Below, piece by piece: positions 17,443 to 26,730 of a stretch of 64,000 nt of DNA. Made by a program: the position numbers and the translations under genes. The notes beneath the pieces are model-generated. The model saw nothing but the letters and a program-made list of their open reading frames with translations. It was not told the origin of the DNA and searched no databases. Numbering within the stretch: the first letter of the stretch is position 1; every line of letters begins with the position of its first letter. Source of the stretch: Bacteroidota bacterium (lineage in GTDB: Bacteria; Bacteroidota; Ignavibacteria; UBA10030); NCBI GenBank assembly GCA_025454835.1, contig JALONQ010000002.1:231132-295131 (forward strand), read 5' to 3'.

Positions 17443-18927
17443 CTAGCGCCATCGTCGAAGGAACTCGGTCAGCAACCGCACGCCCACGCCAGAACCGCCG
17501 CGGGTGGTGTAGTCGCTGTTCTCTTCTTGGATGGCGGTGCCGGCGATGTCCAGGTGGACCCACCGGTAGTTGCCGATGTGTTTCTTGAGGAACCAACCCG
17601 CCGTGATCGCGCCTGCCCATCGGCCCCCGACGTTCTTGACGTCGGCGACGTCACTCTTGATCAAGCGCTCATATTCATCGAAGAGCGGCAGTTCCCAGAC
17701 GCGTTCGTAGGTCGTTTCCCCGGCTGTCTGTAAACGCCGCATGAGCTCCGGGTCGTTCCCCATCATGCCGGTCACAACATGTCCGAGGGCCACGACCACG
17801 GCACCTGTCAGCGTGGCCAGGTCGATAACGGCCGCCGGCTTGTAGCGCTCGGCATAGGCCAACGCATCGGCCAGGATGAGCCGGCCTTCCGCGTCCGTAT
17901 TGTCCACCTCGGAGGTCTTGCCGTTGAGATGGCGGATGATGTCTCCCGGACGTTGTGCCGAACTGCCCGGCATGTTCTCGACTGCTGGGACGAGTCCGAC
18001 CAGCCGCACCGGCAGACGAAGCCGCGCGACCGTTTCGAATGTGCCGATGACAGCTGCGGCACCCGACATATCCATCTTCATCTCCGCCATGCCGGCGGAA
18101 GGCTTGATGGAAATGCCGCCAGTGTCGAAGGTCACGCCTTTGCCGACCAGGACGACGGGACGCTTCGTCGTCGGTCCGTACTCCATGATAATGAACCTCG
18201 GTTCGCGATCGCTCCCCCGATTGACGGCCAGAACGCCTCCCATGCCCAGCTCGCTTAATTCCGCTTCGCCGAGGATCCGCACGTCGAAACCACTGCGTCG
18301 GCCGGCTTCGAGCGCCGCTTGCGCGAGCGACTCGGGGTAGACCTCGTTGCCCGGGGCGTTCGCCAGATCACGTGCCAGGATCGTTCCGGCGACGATAGCC
18401 TCGGCGCGCCTCAAGGCCCGCAGAGCGGGGGCGCGGAGCGCCGATGAGGCCGAAACCAGGAAGATCTCTTCCAGGGGCATTCCGTCGTCATCGGGCTTCT
18501 TGTACTTGTCGAATCGATACAGACCGAGATGCGCACCCTCGGCGAATGCCACCACGGCATCCTCGGCGGACCCCCGTAGCGCCGGGAGCACGAATCCGGC
18601 CGTTGACGCTTTGCGGCGGCGGGCTTCCTTCGCGGCGATTGCCGCGGCTCGGCGGTAACGCTCGAGCGAGACCTTGGCGTACGGGCCGAGCCCGACGAGG
18701 AGCAGACGAGGGCACCCGGCCGCCCCCGTGTGGAGGATGGCCGTTTCGCCGGCTTTGCCGGCGAAGTCGCCAGTTACCATCAGCGAACGAAGGCCCGATC
18801 GGCCGATCGACCGAGCGGCGTTCATCTCCTTCGAAAATCGCGACCGATCCGAGTGAATGAAGTGCACGAGCACGTCGGTTCGTGGCGCGCGTGGAAGGGC
18901 GACGCGGAATGTGGTCTTGAGAGCCAT
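17443..18927 (-). CDS. pepA: Leucyl aminopeptidase (M17)
   Basis: Cytosolic two-metal aminopeptidase that removes N-terminal residues in peptide turnover. The 494-residue protein has a variable N-terminal domain and the catalytic domain with VGKGVTFDTGGISIKPS, MKMDMSGAA and the signature NTDAEGRL, carrying the zinc ligands and the catalytic Lys and Arg. Length is typical. It starts 3 nt after the nrnA stop codon, indicating an operon. Confidence 0.95.
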   Translation of the reverse strand: MALKTTFRVALPRAPRTDVLVHFIHSDRSRFSKEMNAARSIGRSGLRSLMVTGDFAGKAGETAILHTGAAGCPRLLLVGLGPYAKVSLERYRRAAAIAAKEARRRKASTAGFVLPALRGSAEDAVVAFAEGAHLGLYRFDKYKKPDDDGMPLEEIFLVSASSALRAPALRALRRAEAIVAGTILARDLANAPGNEVYPESLAQAALEAGRRSGFDVRILGEAELSELGMGGVLAVNRGSDREPRFIIMEYGPTTKRPVVLVGKGVTFDTGGISIKPSAGMAEMKMDMSGAAAVIGTFETVARLRLPVRLVGLVPAVENMPGSSAQRPGDIIRHLNGKTSEVDNTDAEGRLILADALAYAERYKPAAVIDLATLTGAVVVALGHVVTGMMGNDPELMRRLQTAGETTYERVWELPLFDEYERLIKSDVADVKNVGGRWAGAITAGWFLKKHIGNYRWVHLDIAGTAIQEENSDYTTRGGSGVGVRLLTEFLRRWR

Positions 18928-18930
18928 GGG

Positions 18931-19929
18931 TCACGTGAGAAGGTGAAGCGCCCGGGCGATGACGTCCTGGCGCAAGGTGTCAAGGTCCATGCGGCGAACG
19001 CGGGCTCCAGCGGCATTCTGATGCCCGTTGCCCCCGAATGCCTGCGCAAGTCGGTTGACAGCGACAGAGCCCCGCGAACGGAAATTGACCTTGATGCAAT
19101 CGTCGAGCTCAGTGAACATCAAACCGATCTGCACGCCGCCGATCGTCAGCGTCATCGGGACGAAGGCGTCGGTGTCGATCTCGGACGTCCCCGTCCGTCG
19201 GAACATGTCGCGGGTGACGACGAACAGGCACACGCGTCCCGCATGGGCCAGCTGCAATCCGGCCAGCACCTCGCCAAGCAATTGCAGCCGGTTGGCCGGA
19301 CCTTCTTCGAAGACATGCTGATACGTGCTCACGGGGTCGGCCCCCATGTCGATCAGCCTCGCGACGATCCTGTGCAGTTCGGCGTCGGTCTTCGGAAAGC
19401 GAAAGGAGCCGGTGTCGGTCATGACGGCCGTGTAGAGCGCATTCGCTCCGTTTGCCGACAAGGGCAGACGGCCGGCTTCGTCGAGCAGTCTGAACACGAT
19501 CTCACCGGTCGACGAGGCGTCAGTATCGACGATCGTGAGCGAAGCGAAGGTCCCCGGGTCGGGGTGATGATCGATGATGACCTTGTCTGCTCCGCTTGAG
19601 GTGACCACGGCTTCCATCCGACCAAGCCGGCTGAGCTGGTTCGCGTCGAGGACGACGATCAGGCGGGCACTGGCGATCAGGCCGTCGTGATGTTCTGGCG
19701 CATATTGCTCCAGCGCCTGGCCGACAGGATCGAGGAAGCGATACGGACCCGGCACGGCGTCGTGGTTGACGACCCGCACGGAGGCCCCCTGAGCGCGGAG
19801 GACCTCGGCGAGGGCTAGCTCACTGCCCAATCCGTCGCCGTCGGGGTTGATGTGCGTCGTCAGCACCACAGAACCGGGAGCGGACAAGAGCTCACGAAAG
19901 CGGATATGGTCGGAGGAGGTCGGGGGCAT
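18931..19929 (-). CDS. nrnA: DHH-family oligoribonuclease / pAp phosphatase NrnA
   Basis: Degrades nanoRNAs of 2-5 nt and dephosphorylates 3'-phosphoadenosine 5'-phosphate in the bacteria that use NrnA. The frame is open from 19983, but the start at 19929 (MPPTSSDHIRF) is preferred, because the extension would run through the korB terminator. Motifs are THINPDGDGLGSE, VLDANQLSR, DHHPDP and the DHHA1 loop GGNGHQNAAGA. No Shine-Dalgarno is visible, and only 16 nt separate the start from the upstream terminator stem. First gene of the run to ftsE. Confidence 0.92.
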   Translation of the reverse strand: MPPTSSDHIRFRELLSAPGSVVLTTHINPDGDGLGSELALAEVLRAQGASVRVVNHDAVPGPYRFLDPVGQALEQYAPEHHDGLIASARLIVVLDANQLSRLGRMEAVVTSSGADKVIIDHHPDPGTFASLTIVDTDASSTGEIVFRLLDEAGRLPLSANGANALYTAVMTDTGSFRFPKTDAELHRIVARLIDMGADPVSTYQHVFEEGPANRLQLLGEVLAGLQLAHAGRVCLFVVTRDMFRRTGTSEIDTDAFVPMTLTIGGVQIGLMFTELDDCIKVNFRSRGSVAVNRLAQAFGGNGHQNAAGARVRRMDLDTLRQDVIARALHLLT

Positions 19930-19940
19930 GTTCAATTCTG

Positions 19941-19980
19941 AACGAAAAAGGTGTGACCCCCACCGGAGGCCACACCTTTT
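19941..19980 (-). terminator. Intrinsic terminator of the korAB transcript
   Basis: A 10-bp stem (19971-19980 with 19946-19955) and a 15-nt loop are followed on the minus strand by a T-run (about 19945-19949). It lies 18 nt beyond the korB stop codon and abuts the nrnA start. Confidence 0.85.
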
Positions 19981-19998
19981 CACGCGTGGGTGGTACGC

Positions 19999-21051
19999 TC
20001 AGCTGATGACCCAGGTGTCGCCGGAGTTCAGGAGCTTGTCCATATCCCCTTCGCCCCGCTTCGCCCTGGCGTGCTCGATCTGGGCCGTCATGAGGTCTTC
20101 GTATGTGGGACGCTCGACGGACAGGAAAATGCCCACCGGACGGGGAAGGCTGGCCTTATACGTCATGTCGGCGAGGATGAACGAGAGGGTCGTGTCGCGC
20201 TCGTTATGGACCAATAGGTCGTTGACGGAATGCTGGCCGTCCTTCAGCGAGACGACCGTTGGCGTGAAGCCGTCGAGTTTGATCCCCCTGTCCTTCTCCT
20301 TGCCGAACACGAGCGGCTTGCCGTGCTCGATGAGCACGAGGCTGTCATCCTTCGTGTCCTTCTCGGTGAACTGGAAGAAGGCGCCGTCATTGAAGACGTT
20401 GCAGTTCTGATAGAGTTCGACGAAAGAGGTCCCCTTGTGCTCGGCGGCGCGTTTCAGGACCATCTGCATATGCTTCGGGTCGCGGTCGAGCGTGCGGGCG
20501 ACGAACGTCGCGCTGGCGCCGAGGGCGAGCGCGGCTGGATTGAACGGATAATCGAGCGACCCTTGAGGCGTCGACTTCGTCACCTTGCCCTGCTCGGAGG
20601 TCGGCGAGTACTGTCCCTTGGTTAGACCGTAGATCTGATTGTTGAACAAAAGGACCTTGACGTCGATGTTCCGGCGCAGCAGGTGGATGAAGTGATTGCC
20701 GCCGATCGACATGCCGTCGCCGTCCCCCGTGACGACCCAGACGGAAAGGTCCGGCCGGGCAACCTTCAGCCCCGAAGCGATCGCCGTGGCGCGCCCGTGG
20801 ATGCCGTGGAAACCATAGGTCTCCATGTAGTAGGGGAAACGGCTCGAACAGCCGATGCCAGAGACGAAGACCGTCTTGTGGCGAGGGATGCCCAGTTCGG
20901 GCATCACCCGTTGGGTCTGGGCGAGGATGGAGTAGTCGCCGCAACCCGGGCACCACCTGACGTCCTGGTCGCTCGAAAAATCCTTTGAAGAGTACTTGGG
21001 CATCTCGAAAGATGCCGCCGTGGTCAGGATCTCATTGACGCGCGTCGACAT
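19999..21051 (-). CDS. korB: 2-oxoglutarate:ferredoxin oxidoreductase subunit beta
   Basis: TPP-binding subunit of the CoA-acylating 2-oxoacid:ferredoxin oxidoreductase. It converts 2-oxoglutarate to succinyl-CoA in an oxidative or reductive TCA cycle. The 350-residue protein shows RWCPGCGDYSIL near the N-terminus, GRATAIASGLK, the TPP/Mg motif GDGDGMSIGGNHF and NNQIYGLTKGQ. The ferredoxin-domain cysteines of longer PFORs are absent, as usual for KorB. It starts 3 nt after korA. A relative acting on another 2-oxoacid is possible. Confidence 0.9.
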   Translation of the reverse strand: MSTRVNEILTTAASFEMPKYSSKDFSSDQDVRWCPGCGDYSILAQTQRVMPELGIPRHKTVFVSGIGCSSRFPYYMETYGFHGIHGRATAIASGLKVARPDLSVWVVTGDGDGMSIGGNHFIHLLRRNIDVKVLLFNNQIYGLTKGQYSPTSEQGKVTKSTPQGSLDYPFNPAALALGASATFVARTLDRDPKHMQMVLKRAAEHKGTSFVELYQNCNVFNDGAFFQFTEKDTKDDSLVLIEHGKPLVFGKEKDRGIKLDGFTPTVVSLKDGQHSVNDLLVHNERDTTLSFILADMTYKASLPRPVGIFLSVERPTYEDLMTAQIEHARAKRGEGDMDKLLNSGDTWVIS

Positions 21052-21054
21052 GGA

Positions 21055-22899
21055 TCACTTTCCCCCTTTCAACAGTTCTTCGATTTTCGCTTCGATCTCC
21101 ACCGACCGGAAGGGGAGTCCCTGGATCTTGTCGAGGCCGACGGCGGGAACGAGATACTTCGAGCGCAGAATCTTCAGGAGTTGGCCCAAATTCAGCTCGG
21201 GCACCAGGATGTGCTTGAAGCTTTTGAACACGGTTTCGACATTCTTCGGCATCGGATTCAGGTGCTTGAGGTGCATCTGAGACACCTTGAGGCCGCGCGA
21301 TTGCACCTTCGTCACGGCCGACTTGATGGCGCCGTACGTGCCGCCCCAGCCGACCACGAGCAGGTCGCCGCTCGCTGCGCCTTCGACCACGGCGTCCGGT
21401 ATATCATGCGCGATGCGTTCGATCTTCTCGTCCCGCAGTCTCACCATGAATTCGTGGTTCTTGGGGTCGTAGCTGATGTTGCCCGTCAGATGTGCCTTCT
21501 CGAGGCCGCCGATGCGGTGCTCCAAGCCAGGTGTGCCGGGGATCGCCCACGGCCGCGAGAGCGTCTTCTCATCCCGAAGATACGGGAGAAAGCCCTCCTT
21601 CTCGGTGCGAAACGGAACGCCTATGTCGGGCAAGGCGCTCATCGACGGAATGAGCCACGGCTCAGATCCGTTGGCCAGGTAGCCGTCGGTCAGCAGAATC
21701 ACGGGGGTCATGTATTTCAGCGCGATGCGCGAAGCCTCGACTGCGGCATAGAAGCAGTCGCCGGGCGTCGCCGCAGCGACCACCGGGATCGGCGCCTCGC
21801 CGTTGCGGCCATAGACAGCCTGGAGCAGATCGGCCTGTTCGGTCTTCGTCGGAAGGCCGGTACTCGGCCCGCCGCGCTGAACGTTCACGATCACGACCGG
21901 CAACTCGACCATCACAGCAAGTCCCATCGCTTCCGACTTGAGGGCCACGCCCGGGCCGGAAGTTGTCGTCGTGGCAAGAGCGCCGCCGAACGCCGCCCCG
22001 ATCGCGGAGGTGATGCCCGCGATCTCGTCCTCGGCCTGGAACGTCTTCACGCCGAAGCTCTTGTAGATCGACAGTTCGTGCAGGATATCGCTGGCCGGTG
22101 TGATCGGGTAGGTGCCGAGAAAGAGCTCCAGCTTGGCCTTCTTGGCGGCCGCCATGAGGCCCCATGCGGTCGCCTGGTTTCCGGTGATGTTTCGGTACTT
22201 GCCCGGCGTCAGCTTGGCGGGGCCGACCTCGTATCGGACCTTGAAGATCTCGGTCGTCTCGCCGTAGTTCCATCCGGCTTTGAGGACGCGCGTATTCGCT
22301 TCCTTGATATCCGGTTTGTTCTTGAATTTCTCGTAGATCCAATCGACCGTCGGCTCGATGGGACGGTTATACATCCAGAACATCATTCCGAGCGCGAAGA
22401 AATTCTTCGAACGGTCGACGAGCTTGCTCGACAAGTTGAGATCCTGCAAGGCGAGCGACGTCAGTTTTGTGATGTCGACCTCGTAGAGCCGGTACTTGTC
22501 GAGAGAACCGTCCCGCAGCGGGCTCTGCGCATACCCGGCGAGTTTCAGGTTCTTGTCGCTGAAGCCGTCGGTATTGACAATGATGGCGCCGCCGTCGATC
22601 AGCGTGTTAAGGTTGACCTTGAGAGCCGCAGCATTCATCGCCACAAGCACGTCGCACTGATCTCCCGGAGTGTGGATCTCGGTGCTTCCGAAGTGGATCT
22701 GAAAGCCCGAAACCCCGAACAGGGTGCCTTGCGGCGCCCGGATCTCGGCCGGATAGTCGGGGAAGGTGCTCAGGTCGTTGCCGAGCAAGGCCGTGGTATT
22801 CGTGAATTGCGTTCCGGTCAGTTGCATCCCGTCGCCGGAATCGCCGGCGAATCGGATCGTGACCTCCTCGAGGCTCTGCGTCTGCTTGGTAGATGACAT
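21055..22899 (-). CDS. korA: 2-oxoglutarate:ferredoxin oxidoreductase, fused gamma-alpha subunit
   Basis: Partner of KorB. The frame is open from 23259, but the start at 22899 (MSSTKQTQ, 614 residues) is preferred: AGGA is at 22910-22913 on the minus strand and the extension is low-complexity. Residues about 12-200 form the gamma (CoA-binding) domain, beginning [15 protein letters not shown]. The rest is the alpha pyrimidine-binding domain with [35 protein letters not shown] and [19 protein letters not shown]. The gamma-alpha fusion is typical of Bacteroidota and Actinobacteria. It is preceded by a leader of about 160 nt. Confidence 0.9.
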   Translation of the reverse strand: MSSTKQTQSLEEVTIRFAGDSGDGMQLTGTQFTNTTALLGNDLSTFPDYPAEIRAPQGTLFGVSGFQIHFGSTEIHTPGDQCDVLVAMNAAALKVNLNTLIDGGAIIVNTDGFSDKNLKLAGYAQSPLRDGSLDKYRLYEVDITKLTSLALQDLNLSSKLVDRSKNFFALGMMFWMYNRPIEPTVDWIYEKFKNKPDIKEANTRVLKAGWNYGETTEIFKVRYEVGPAKLTPGKYRNITGNQATAWGLMAAAKKAKLELFLGTYPITPASDILHELSIYKSFGVKTFQAEDEIAGITSAIGAAFGGALATTTTSGPGVALKSEAMGLAVMVELPVVIVNVQRGGPSTGLPTKTEQADLLQAVYGRNGEAPIPVVAAATPGDCFYAAVEASRIALKYMTPVILLTDGYLANGSEPWLIPSMSALPDIGVPFRTEKEGFLPYLRDEKTLSRPWAIPGTPGLEHRIGGLEKAHLTGNISYDPKNHEFMVRLRDEKIERIAHDIPDAVVEGAASGDLLVVGWGGTYGAIKSAVTKVQSRGLKVSQMHLKHLNPMPKNVETVFKSFKHILVPELNLGQLLKILRSKYLVPAVGLDKIQGLPFRSVEIEAKIEELLKGGK

Positions 22900-23068
22900 G
22901 GACGACGGTTCCTGTGCGGGACGCGACCAAACCCTCCCCGGGCGGCGCAAGGGCCGACCGTCGTGGGACGAAGGCTCGGCGGGTGGTCGGGGGGAGGAGC
23001 GGCCGAAATCCGTGGATCGTTGGCGCCTGCCTTCAAGACCTTGGTGGCGCCACACGTGAATGTCGAGA
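22900..23068 (-). other. Long GC-rich 5' leader of korA
   Basis: About 160 nt separate the korA promoter candidate from its ATG, with no credible ORF. ACCGTCGT in the mRNA next to the start codon (plus coordinates 22902-22909) is complementary to ACGACGGT upstream (22957-22964). An 8-bp helix could therefore form beside the ribosome binding site. I do not recognise any riboswitch class. Confidence 0.35.
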
Positions 23069-23097
23069 AATCTACCCAGAAAGTGCCGGAAAGGCAA
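23069..23097 (-). promoter_or_regulatory. Promoter candidate for korAB
   Basis: On the minus strand, TTGCCT (23097-23092) and TAGATT (23074-23069) are separated by 17 nt. The site lies between the rplI terminator and korA, indicating separate transcription of korAB. Confidence 0.5.
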
Positions 23098-23142
23098 GGC
23101 AATGAGCGTTTCCTTACCATTCCTCCCCGGCAAGAAACGCGA

Positions 23143-23172
23143 ACGGGCCATGAGATCGCTCCCATGACCCGT
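23143..23172 (-). terminator. Hairpin terminator after rplI
   Basis: A 13-bp stem with two G-U pairs (23160-23172 with 23143-23155) and a tight GCGA loop lies 22 nt beyond the rplI stop. The downstream T content is modest. Confidence 0.65.
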
Positions 23173-23194
23173 CACGTGAACCGGCGTGATGCCG

Positions 23195-23638
23195 CTATTC
23201 GCGCACGATCCAGACCTTGATCTTGCCGACCACACCAGCCGAAAGCTTGACCGGCACATCGTAGATGCCGAGGCTCTTGATGGTGTCTTCGAGCTCGATC
23301 TGGCGCTTGTCGAGCGTGATGCCCTTCTCCACGAGCGCGTCGGCGATCATCTGTGAGGTGACCGAGCCGAAGAGCTTCTCGTCCTCGCCGACCTTCACGC
23401 TGAGCGTCACGGAGGTCTTCTCCAACTGGGCCGCGAGGTGCTCGGCCGACTGGCGCTCCTTCTCCAGTTTCCGCCCCGCCTGCTTCTGCTCCTGTTCCAG
23501 CACCTTCAAGGCGCCGGGGGTCGCTTCGTAGGCGATGTTGCGGGGTATGAGGTAGTTGCGGGCGAAACCATCCTTGACGTCCTTGACGTCGCCGGTCTTG
23601 CCCAGCTGCTCGTAGTCCTGCCGCAGAATGACTTTCAT
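23195..23638 (-). CDS. rplI: 50S ribosomal protein L9
   Basis: Large-subunit protein binding 23S rRNA near the L1 stalk. The start at 23638 ([21 protein letters not shown]) is the canonical L9 N-terminus and has GGAGAC just upstream; the open frame to 23740 runs into rpsR. The 147-residue product has the N-terminal RNA-binding domain (to about 50, with [12 protein letters not shown]), the long connecting helix (about 52-75) and the C-terminal domain. Last gene of rpsF-rpsR-rplI. Confidence 0.95.
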   Translation of the reverse strand: MKVILRQDYEQLGKTGDVKDVKDGFARNYLIPRNIAYEATPGALKVLEQEQKQAGRKLEKERQSAEHLAAQLEKTSVTLSVKVGEDEKLFGSVTSQMIADALVEKGITLDKRQIELEDTIKSLGIYDVPVKLSAGVVGKIKVWIVRE

Positions 23639-23649
23639 GGGTGGTCTCC

Positions 23650-23940
23650 TCAGCTCACGGCGTCTGCGACGAACGGCAGCAGGGCCAAATGGCGAGCCCG
23701 CTTGATGGCCACTGTCAGCTGTCGCTGGTGCTTGGCGCATGTCCCGGTGATGCGACGCGGGATGATGCGGCCCTGTTCGGACACCGTGCGCGACAGTCGC
23801 TTCTCGTTCTTGTAGTCAATGGAGATCTCTTTGGCGTCGCAGAACCGGCACGTGCGTTTCTTGCGCTGTTGTTGGTTGCGTCCACGGCCCCGGCCGCGCC
23901 GGGGTCCGGAATCGGAGTTGCGTCGAAGTGGTGGTCTCAT
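23650..23940 (-). CDS. rpsR: 30S ribosomal protein S18
   Basis: Small-subunit protein that dimerises with S6 on the 30S platform. The 96-residue protein has a basic Arg/Gly/Gln-rich N-terminal extension (about 1-27). The S18 core follows: [39 protein letters not shown], then [14 protein letters not shown]. It sits between rpsF (34 nt) and rplI (11 nt), the usual order, with no ssb gene inserted between S6 and S18 as occurs in proteobacteria and Firmicutes. Confidence 0.96.
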   Translation of the reverse strand: MRPPLRRNSDSGPRRGRGRGRNQQQRKKRTCRFCDAKEISIDYKNEKRLSRTVSEQGRIIPRRITGTCAKHQRQLTVAIKRARHLALLPFVADAVS

Positions 23941-23974
23941 GGTCGTTGCCTCGTTTCAGTCGTCTCGTGGGTGG

Positions 23975-24355
23975 TCAGGCGGCCGGAGCCGGTTCAGGAA
24001 CCGCAGCTTGGGCAGCCGCGTCGGCGGTGGCCTTCTGGGCGCGGGCCTTCAGAGCATGCTTGTCGAGCCGGATCGTGAGATACCGGAGAATATTCTCGTC
24101 AAGTTGGTAATGCCGCTCAAGCTTCGCGACAAGGTCCGACGGACCCGTGAACTCAGCGATCACGTAGAACCCGTTGTTCTTTTTCCGGATCGGATACGTG
24201 AAGCGCTTGCGTCCCCATTTATTGATGTCGAGGACCGAACCTCCGTGCTTGGCGATGGATTCTTTGACCTTCTCGATCACCGCATCGATCTGCGGGTCGT
24301 CAAGGCCGGCGTTAACAATGAACGCCGTTTCGTAGATAGCCGGGGACTGCGCCAT
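23975..24355 (-). CDS. rpsF: 30S ribosomal protein S6
   Basis: Small-subunit platform protein and S18 partner. The start at 24355 (MAQSPAIYETAFIVNAGLDD, 126 residues) fits the family better than the in-frame codon at 24385. Core features are YETAFIVNAGL, the GG.V..INKWGRKRFTYPI stretch and NNGFYVIAEFTG. An Ala/Pro-rich tail ends the protein. The leader contains a 9-bp hairpin that could be an autoregulatory site. Confidence 0.94.
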   Translation of the reverse strand: MAQSPAIYETAFIVNAGLDDPQIDAVIEKVKESIAKHGGSVLDINKWGRKRFTYPIRKKNNGFYVIAEFTGPSDLVAKLERHYQLDENILRYLTIRLDKHALKARAQKATADAAAQAAVPEPAPAA

Positions 24356-24386
24356 GGCAGTGCTTTCCCTTTGGTCGTGGAACATG

Positions 24387-24415
24387 GCCCCGTTCCTGAT
24401 GTCTCTGAACGGAGC
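24387..24415 (-). promoter_or_regulatory. Hairpin in the rpsF leader
   Basis: A 9-bp stem with one G-U pair (24407-24415 with 24387-24395 on the minus strand) encloses an 11-nt loop, 31 nt before the rpsF start and about 50 nt after the pth stop. S6:S18 autoregulation through an mRNA hairpin is known in many bacteria. I cannot confirm the specific motif here; a pth terminator is the alternative, but there is no T-run. Confidence 0.35.
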
Positions 24416-24465
24416 AGGGTTAAGGGTTGTCGACGATCGTTGCCCCCGTCGCCGTGGGGTTGAAT

Positions 24466-25068
24466 CTACACCTCAGGTGTTGCTTCCATCCCCGGCAGGG
24501 GACGGTTGAACTCGTTCATCGCGGCGTTCCATCCGGAACGCATCACCGTTCTCACGGCGTCCGCCGCCCGGCCTACCATCTGCCGGACCGCGTCCACTTC
24601 GTCGCGCGCGAATCGCTCGAGCACGTAGTCGGCCATCCGGTCCTTATCGTCCGGCATGTGCGAGGAACCGATGCCGCACCGCAACCGGGGGACCTCGAGC
24701 GTCCCAAACTCCTCAAGAACGGAGGCCATGCCGTTGTGGCCACCGTCACTCCCTTGTAACCGAAGGCGCAGCATCCCAAGCGGGATCTGAAAATCGTCGA
24801 AGATCACCAACGATGCGGCCGGAGTCACGCCGGCAGCGGCAGCGGCGTCTGCAACCGCCAGACCGCTGCGATTCATGTACGTGGTCGGCTCGATCAGCAG
24901 GGCATCCGTCCCCTCCAGATTGAAGCGAGCTTCCTGCCATGGACCCTGACCGGGGCGGAATCGAACGCCTGCACGGCGCGCCAATTCCTCGACCACCAAG
25001 AACCCGATGTTGTGCCGCGTCCTCTCGTAGGCCGCACCGGGATTCCCCAAGCCGGCGACGAGCAGCAT
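24466..25068 (-). CDS. pth: Peptidyl-tRNA hydrolase
   Basis: Cleaves peptidyl-tRNA released from stalled ribosomes. The 200-residue protein begins [21 protein letters not shown], where the His is catalytic. It contains PTTYMNRSG, the catalytic-Asp segment [11 protein letters not shown] and [11 protein letters not shown]. It lies 18 nt after rplY, an arrangement (rplY/ctc-pth) conserved across many bacteria. Confidence 0.96.
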   Translation of the reverse strand: MLLVAGLGNPGAAYERTRHNIGFLVVEELARRAGVRFRPGQGPWQEARFNLEGTDALLIEPTTYMNRSGLAVADAAAAAGVTPAASLVIFDDFQIPLGMLRLRLQGSDGGHNGMASVLEEFGTLEVPRLRCGIGSSHMPDDKDRMADYVLERFARDEVDAVRQMVGRAADAVRTVMRSGWNAAMNEFNRPLPGMEATPEV

Positions 25069-25086
25069 GGCTGCGGCTCCGTTCGG

Positions 25087-25761
25087 TTACTTCTTTTCCT
25101 TCTCTGCCGGCTTGTCGGCGCCTTCTTCTTCAGGCTTCTTGCCCTTGGCGATCACCTCAGGTTCGGCCGGCGCGGCAACGGCTTCAGTCGTCGCGACTTC
25201 CGGAGCCTTCTCGACGGTCGGCGGGATGACCGCGACCACCGTCGAGCGGGTGTCCTCGAGGATCTTCACATTCGGGATCGTAAGCTCCCCGACGTGGATC
25301 GACTTGTTGATGCCCAGATTCGCCACGTCGATGCTGACCGACTCGGGAATGAACTTCGGCAGGCAGGACACCTTGATGCGGTGAAGAATGTGCTGGAGGA
25401 TGCCGCCTTCCTTCACGCCCGACGGCACGCCGCCCGTCAGAACGACGGGCATCATGATCTCGACCTCTTCGTTCTCGTTGAGGCCCAGCAGGTCGAAGTG
25501 CACCGGCCGGTCTGTCACGGGGTCGAAGTCGATCGCCTTGAGGATGCAGGATCGCGAGGTCCCGTCGTCGAGCTTCAGGTTCACGATATGCGTTGCGGCC
25601 GTTGCATAGAGCGGACGCAAGGCCAGTTCCGGGATGGCGACGGCGATATTGGGTAGGCCATGGCCATAATAGATGCCCGGGACAACGCCCCGAGCACGCA
25701 TGGCGTTGCCGCCTTTGCCCGTCTGCTTGCGGATCTCGGCGGTAATGGTCAATTCAGACAT
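25087..25761 (-). CDS. rplY: 50S ribosomal protein L25 (Ctc type)
   Basis: 5S rRNA-binding protein of the long CTC form. The 224-residue product has an N-terminal L25 domain (ITAEIRKQTGKGGNAMRARG, VVPGIYYG), a central beta-barrel domain (FDPVTDRPVHFDLL, VPVVLTGGVPSGVKEGG) and a charged Ala/Glu/Lys-rich tail from about residue 180. It lies 21 nt downstream of prs and 18 nt upstream of pth, the common prs-ctc-pth order. Confidence 0.95.
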   Translation of the reverse strand: MSELTITAEIRKQTGKGGNAMRARGVVPGIYYGHGLPNIAVAIPELALRPLYATAATHIVNLKLDDGTSRSCILKAIDFDPVTDRPVHFDLLGLNENEEVEIMMPVVLTGGVPSGVKEGGILQHILHRIKVSCLPKFIPESVSIDVANLGINKSIHVGELTIPNVKILEDTRSTVVAVIPPTVEKAPEVATTEAVAAPAEPEVIAKGKKPEEEGADKPAEKEKK

Positions 25762-25782
25762 CGGTGCTTCTCCTCGATTGTA

Positions 25783-26730
25783 TCAAACTTTGTCTTTGTC
25801 GATGTCGAACAGCGAGCTGATCGACTTGTTCTGATGCGTGCGAAGGATCGCTTCCGCGAACAAGCGCGAGATCGAGCGCACCTGGATCTTCGGCGCCGGT
25901 TCCCGAAGCGGCAGCGTATCGGTGACGATGACCGACGTAACATCCGAACCGTTGATGCGCTCGTACGCTTTGCCCGACAGAATCGGATGCGTGGCCGCAC
26001 CATAGACGTGGAGCGCTCCCGCTGCCTTCAGTGCTCCGACGGCGTTGACGAACGTCCCGGCGGTGTCGATCAGGTCGTCGACGATCAGGATGTTCTTTCC
26101 CTCCGCCGACCCGATGATGTTCATCACTTCCGCCACGTTCGCCTTCGGCCGGCGCTTGTCGATGAGAATCAGCTCTGCATCGAGTCGCCTGGCATAGGAA
26201 CGGGCCATCTTGATGCCGCCGACGTCCGGAGAACAGACCGCAAGGTCCGGTACCTGCATCTTCCGAAAGTATTCGACAAGCACCGCCGATGAGTAGAGGT
26301 GGTCGAGCGGGATGTCGAAGAACCCTTGGATCTGCGCGGCATGCAGGTCCATCGTGATCACTCGGTCGGCGCCGGCCTCGGTGATGAGGTTGGCGACGAG
26401 TTTCGCCGTGACCGACACACGCGGTTGATCCTTGCGATCCTGCCTCGCGTAACCAAAATACGGAATGACGGCGGTGACCCTGGTGGCCGACGCGCGCTTC
26501 GCCGCGTCGATCATCATGAGCAACTCCATCAGATTCTCCGCCGGCGGCTGTGTCGACTGTACGATGAAGACGTCCGCCCCCCGGATGTTCTCCGCGAACT
26601 TGACCCAGAGCTCTCCGTCGCTGAAGTTCTGGATCTCGGTGTGTCCGAGGGAGACGCCGGCGGCCTGGCAGATCTCATCTGCCAAGGGCCGATTGGATCG
26701 TCCGGAGAAGATCTTCAAGGTGCTGGCCAT
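25783..26730 (-). CDS. prs: Ribose-phosphate pyrophosphokinase
   Basis: Makes PRPP from ribose-5-phosphate and ATP for nucleotide, His and Trp synthesis. The start at 26730 (MASTLKIFSG, 315 residues) is preferred, with 26745 possible. Recognisable are the flexible loop YARQDRKDQPR, SPDVGGIKMARSYARRL, and the PRPP loop ILIVDDLIDTAGT near residue 215-227. Length is typical of class I PRS. It begins about 160 nt downstream of the tRNA-Gln gene on the same strand. Confidence 0.96.
   Translation of the reverse strand: MASTLKIFSGRSNRPLADEICQAAGVSLGHTEIQNFSDGELWVKFAENIRGADVFIVQSTQPPAENLMELLMMIDAAKRASATRVTAVIPYFGYARQDRKDQPRVSVTAKLVANLITEAGADRVITMDLHAAQIQGFFDIPLDHLYSSAVLVEYFRKMQVPDLAVCSPDVGGIKMARSYARRLDAELILIDKRRPKANVAEVMNIIGSAEGKNILIVDDLIDTAGTFVNAVGALKAAGALHVYGAATHPILSGKAYERINGSDVTSVIVTDTLPLREPAPKIQVRSISRLFAEAILRTHQNKSISSLFDIDKDKV

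Noticed and set aside
21181..22896. Plus-strand frame of 571 codons opposite korA
   Set aside because: Shadow frame with Arg/His/Asp-rich composition; korA on the other strand is conserved along its whole length.
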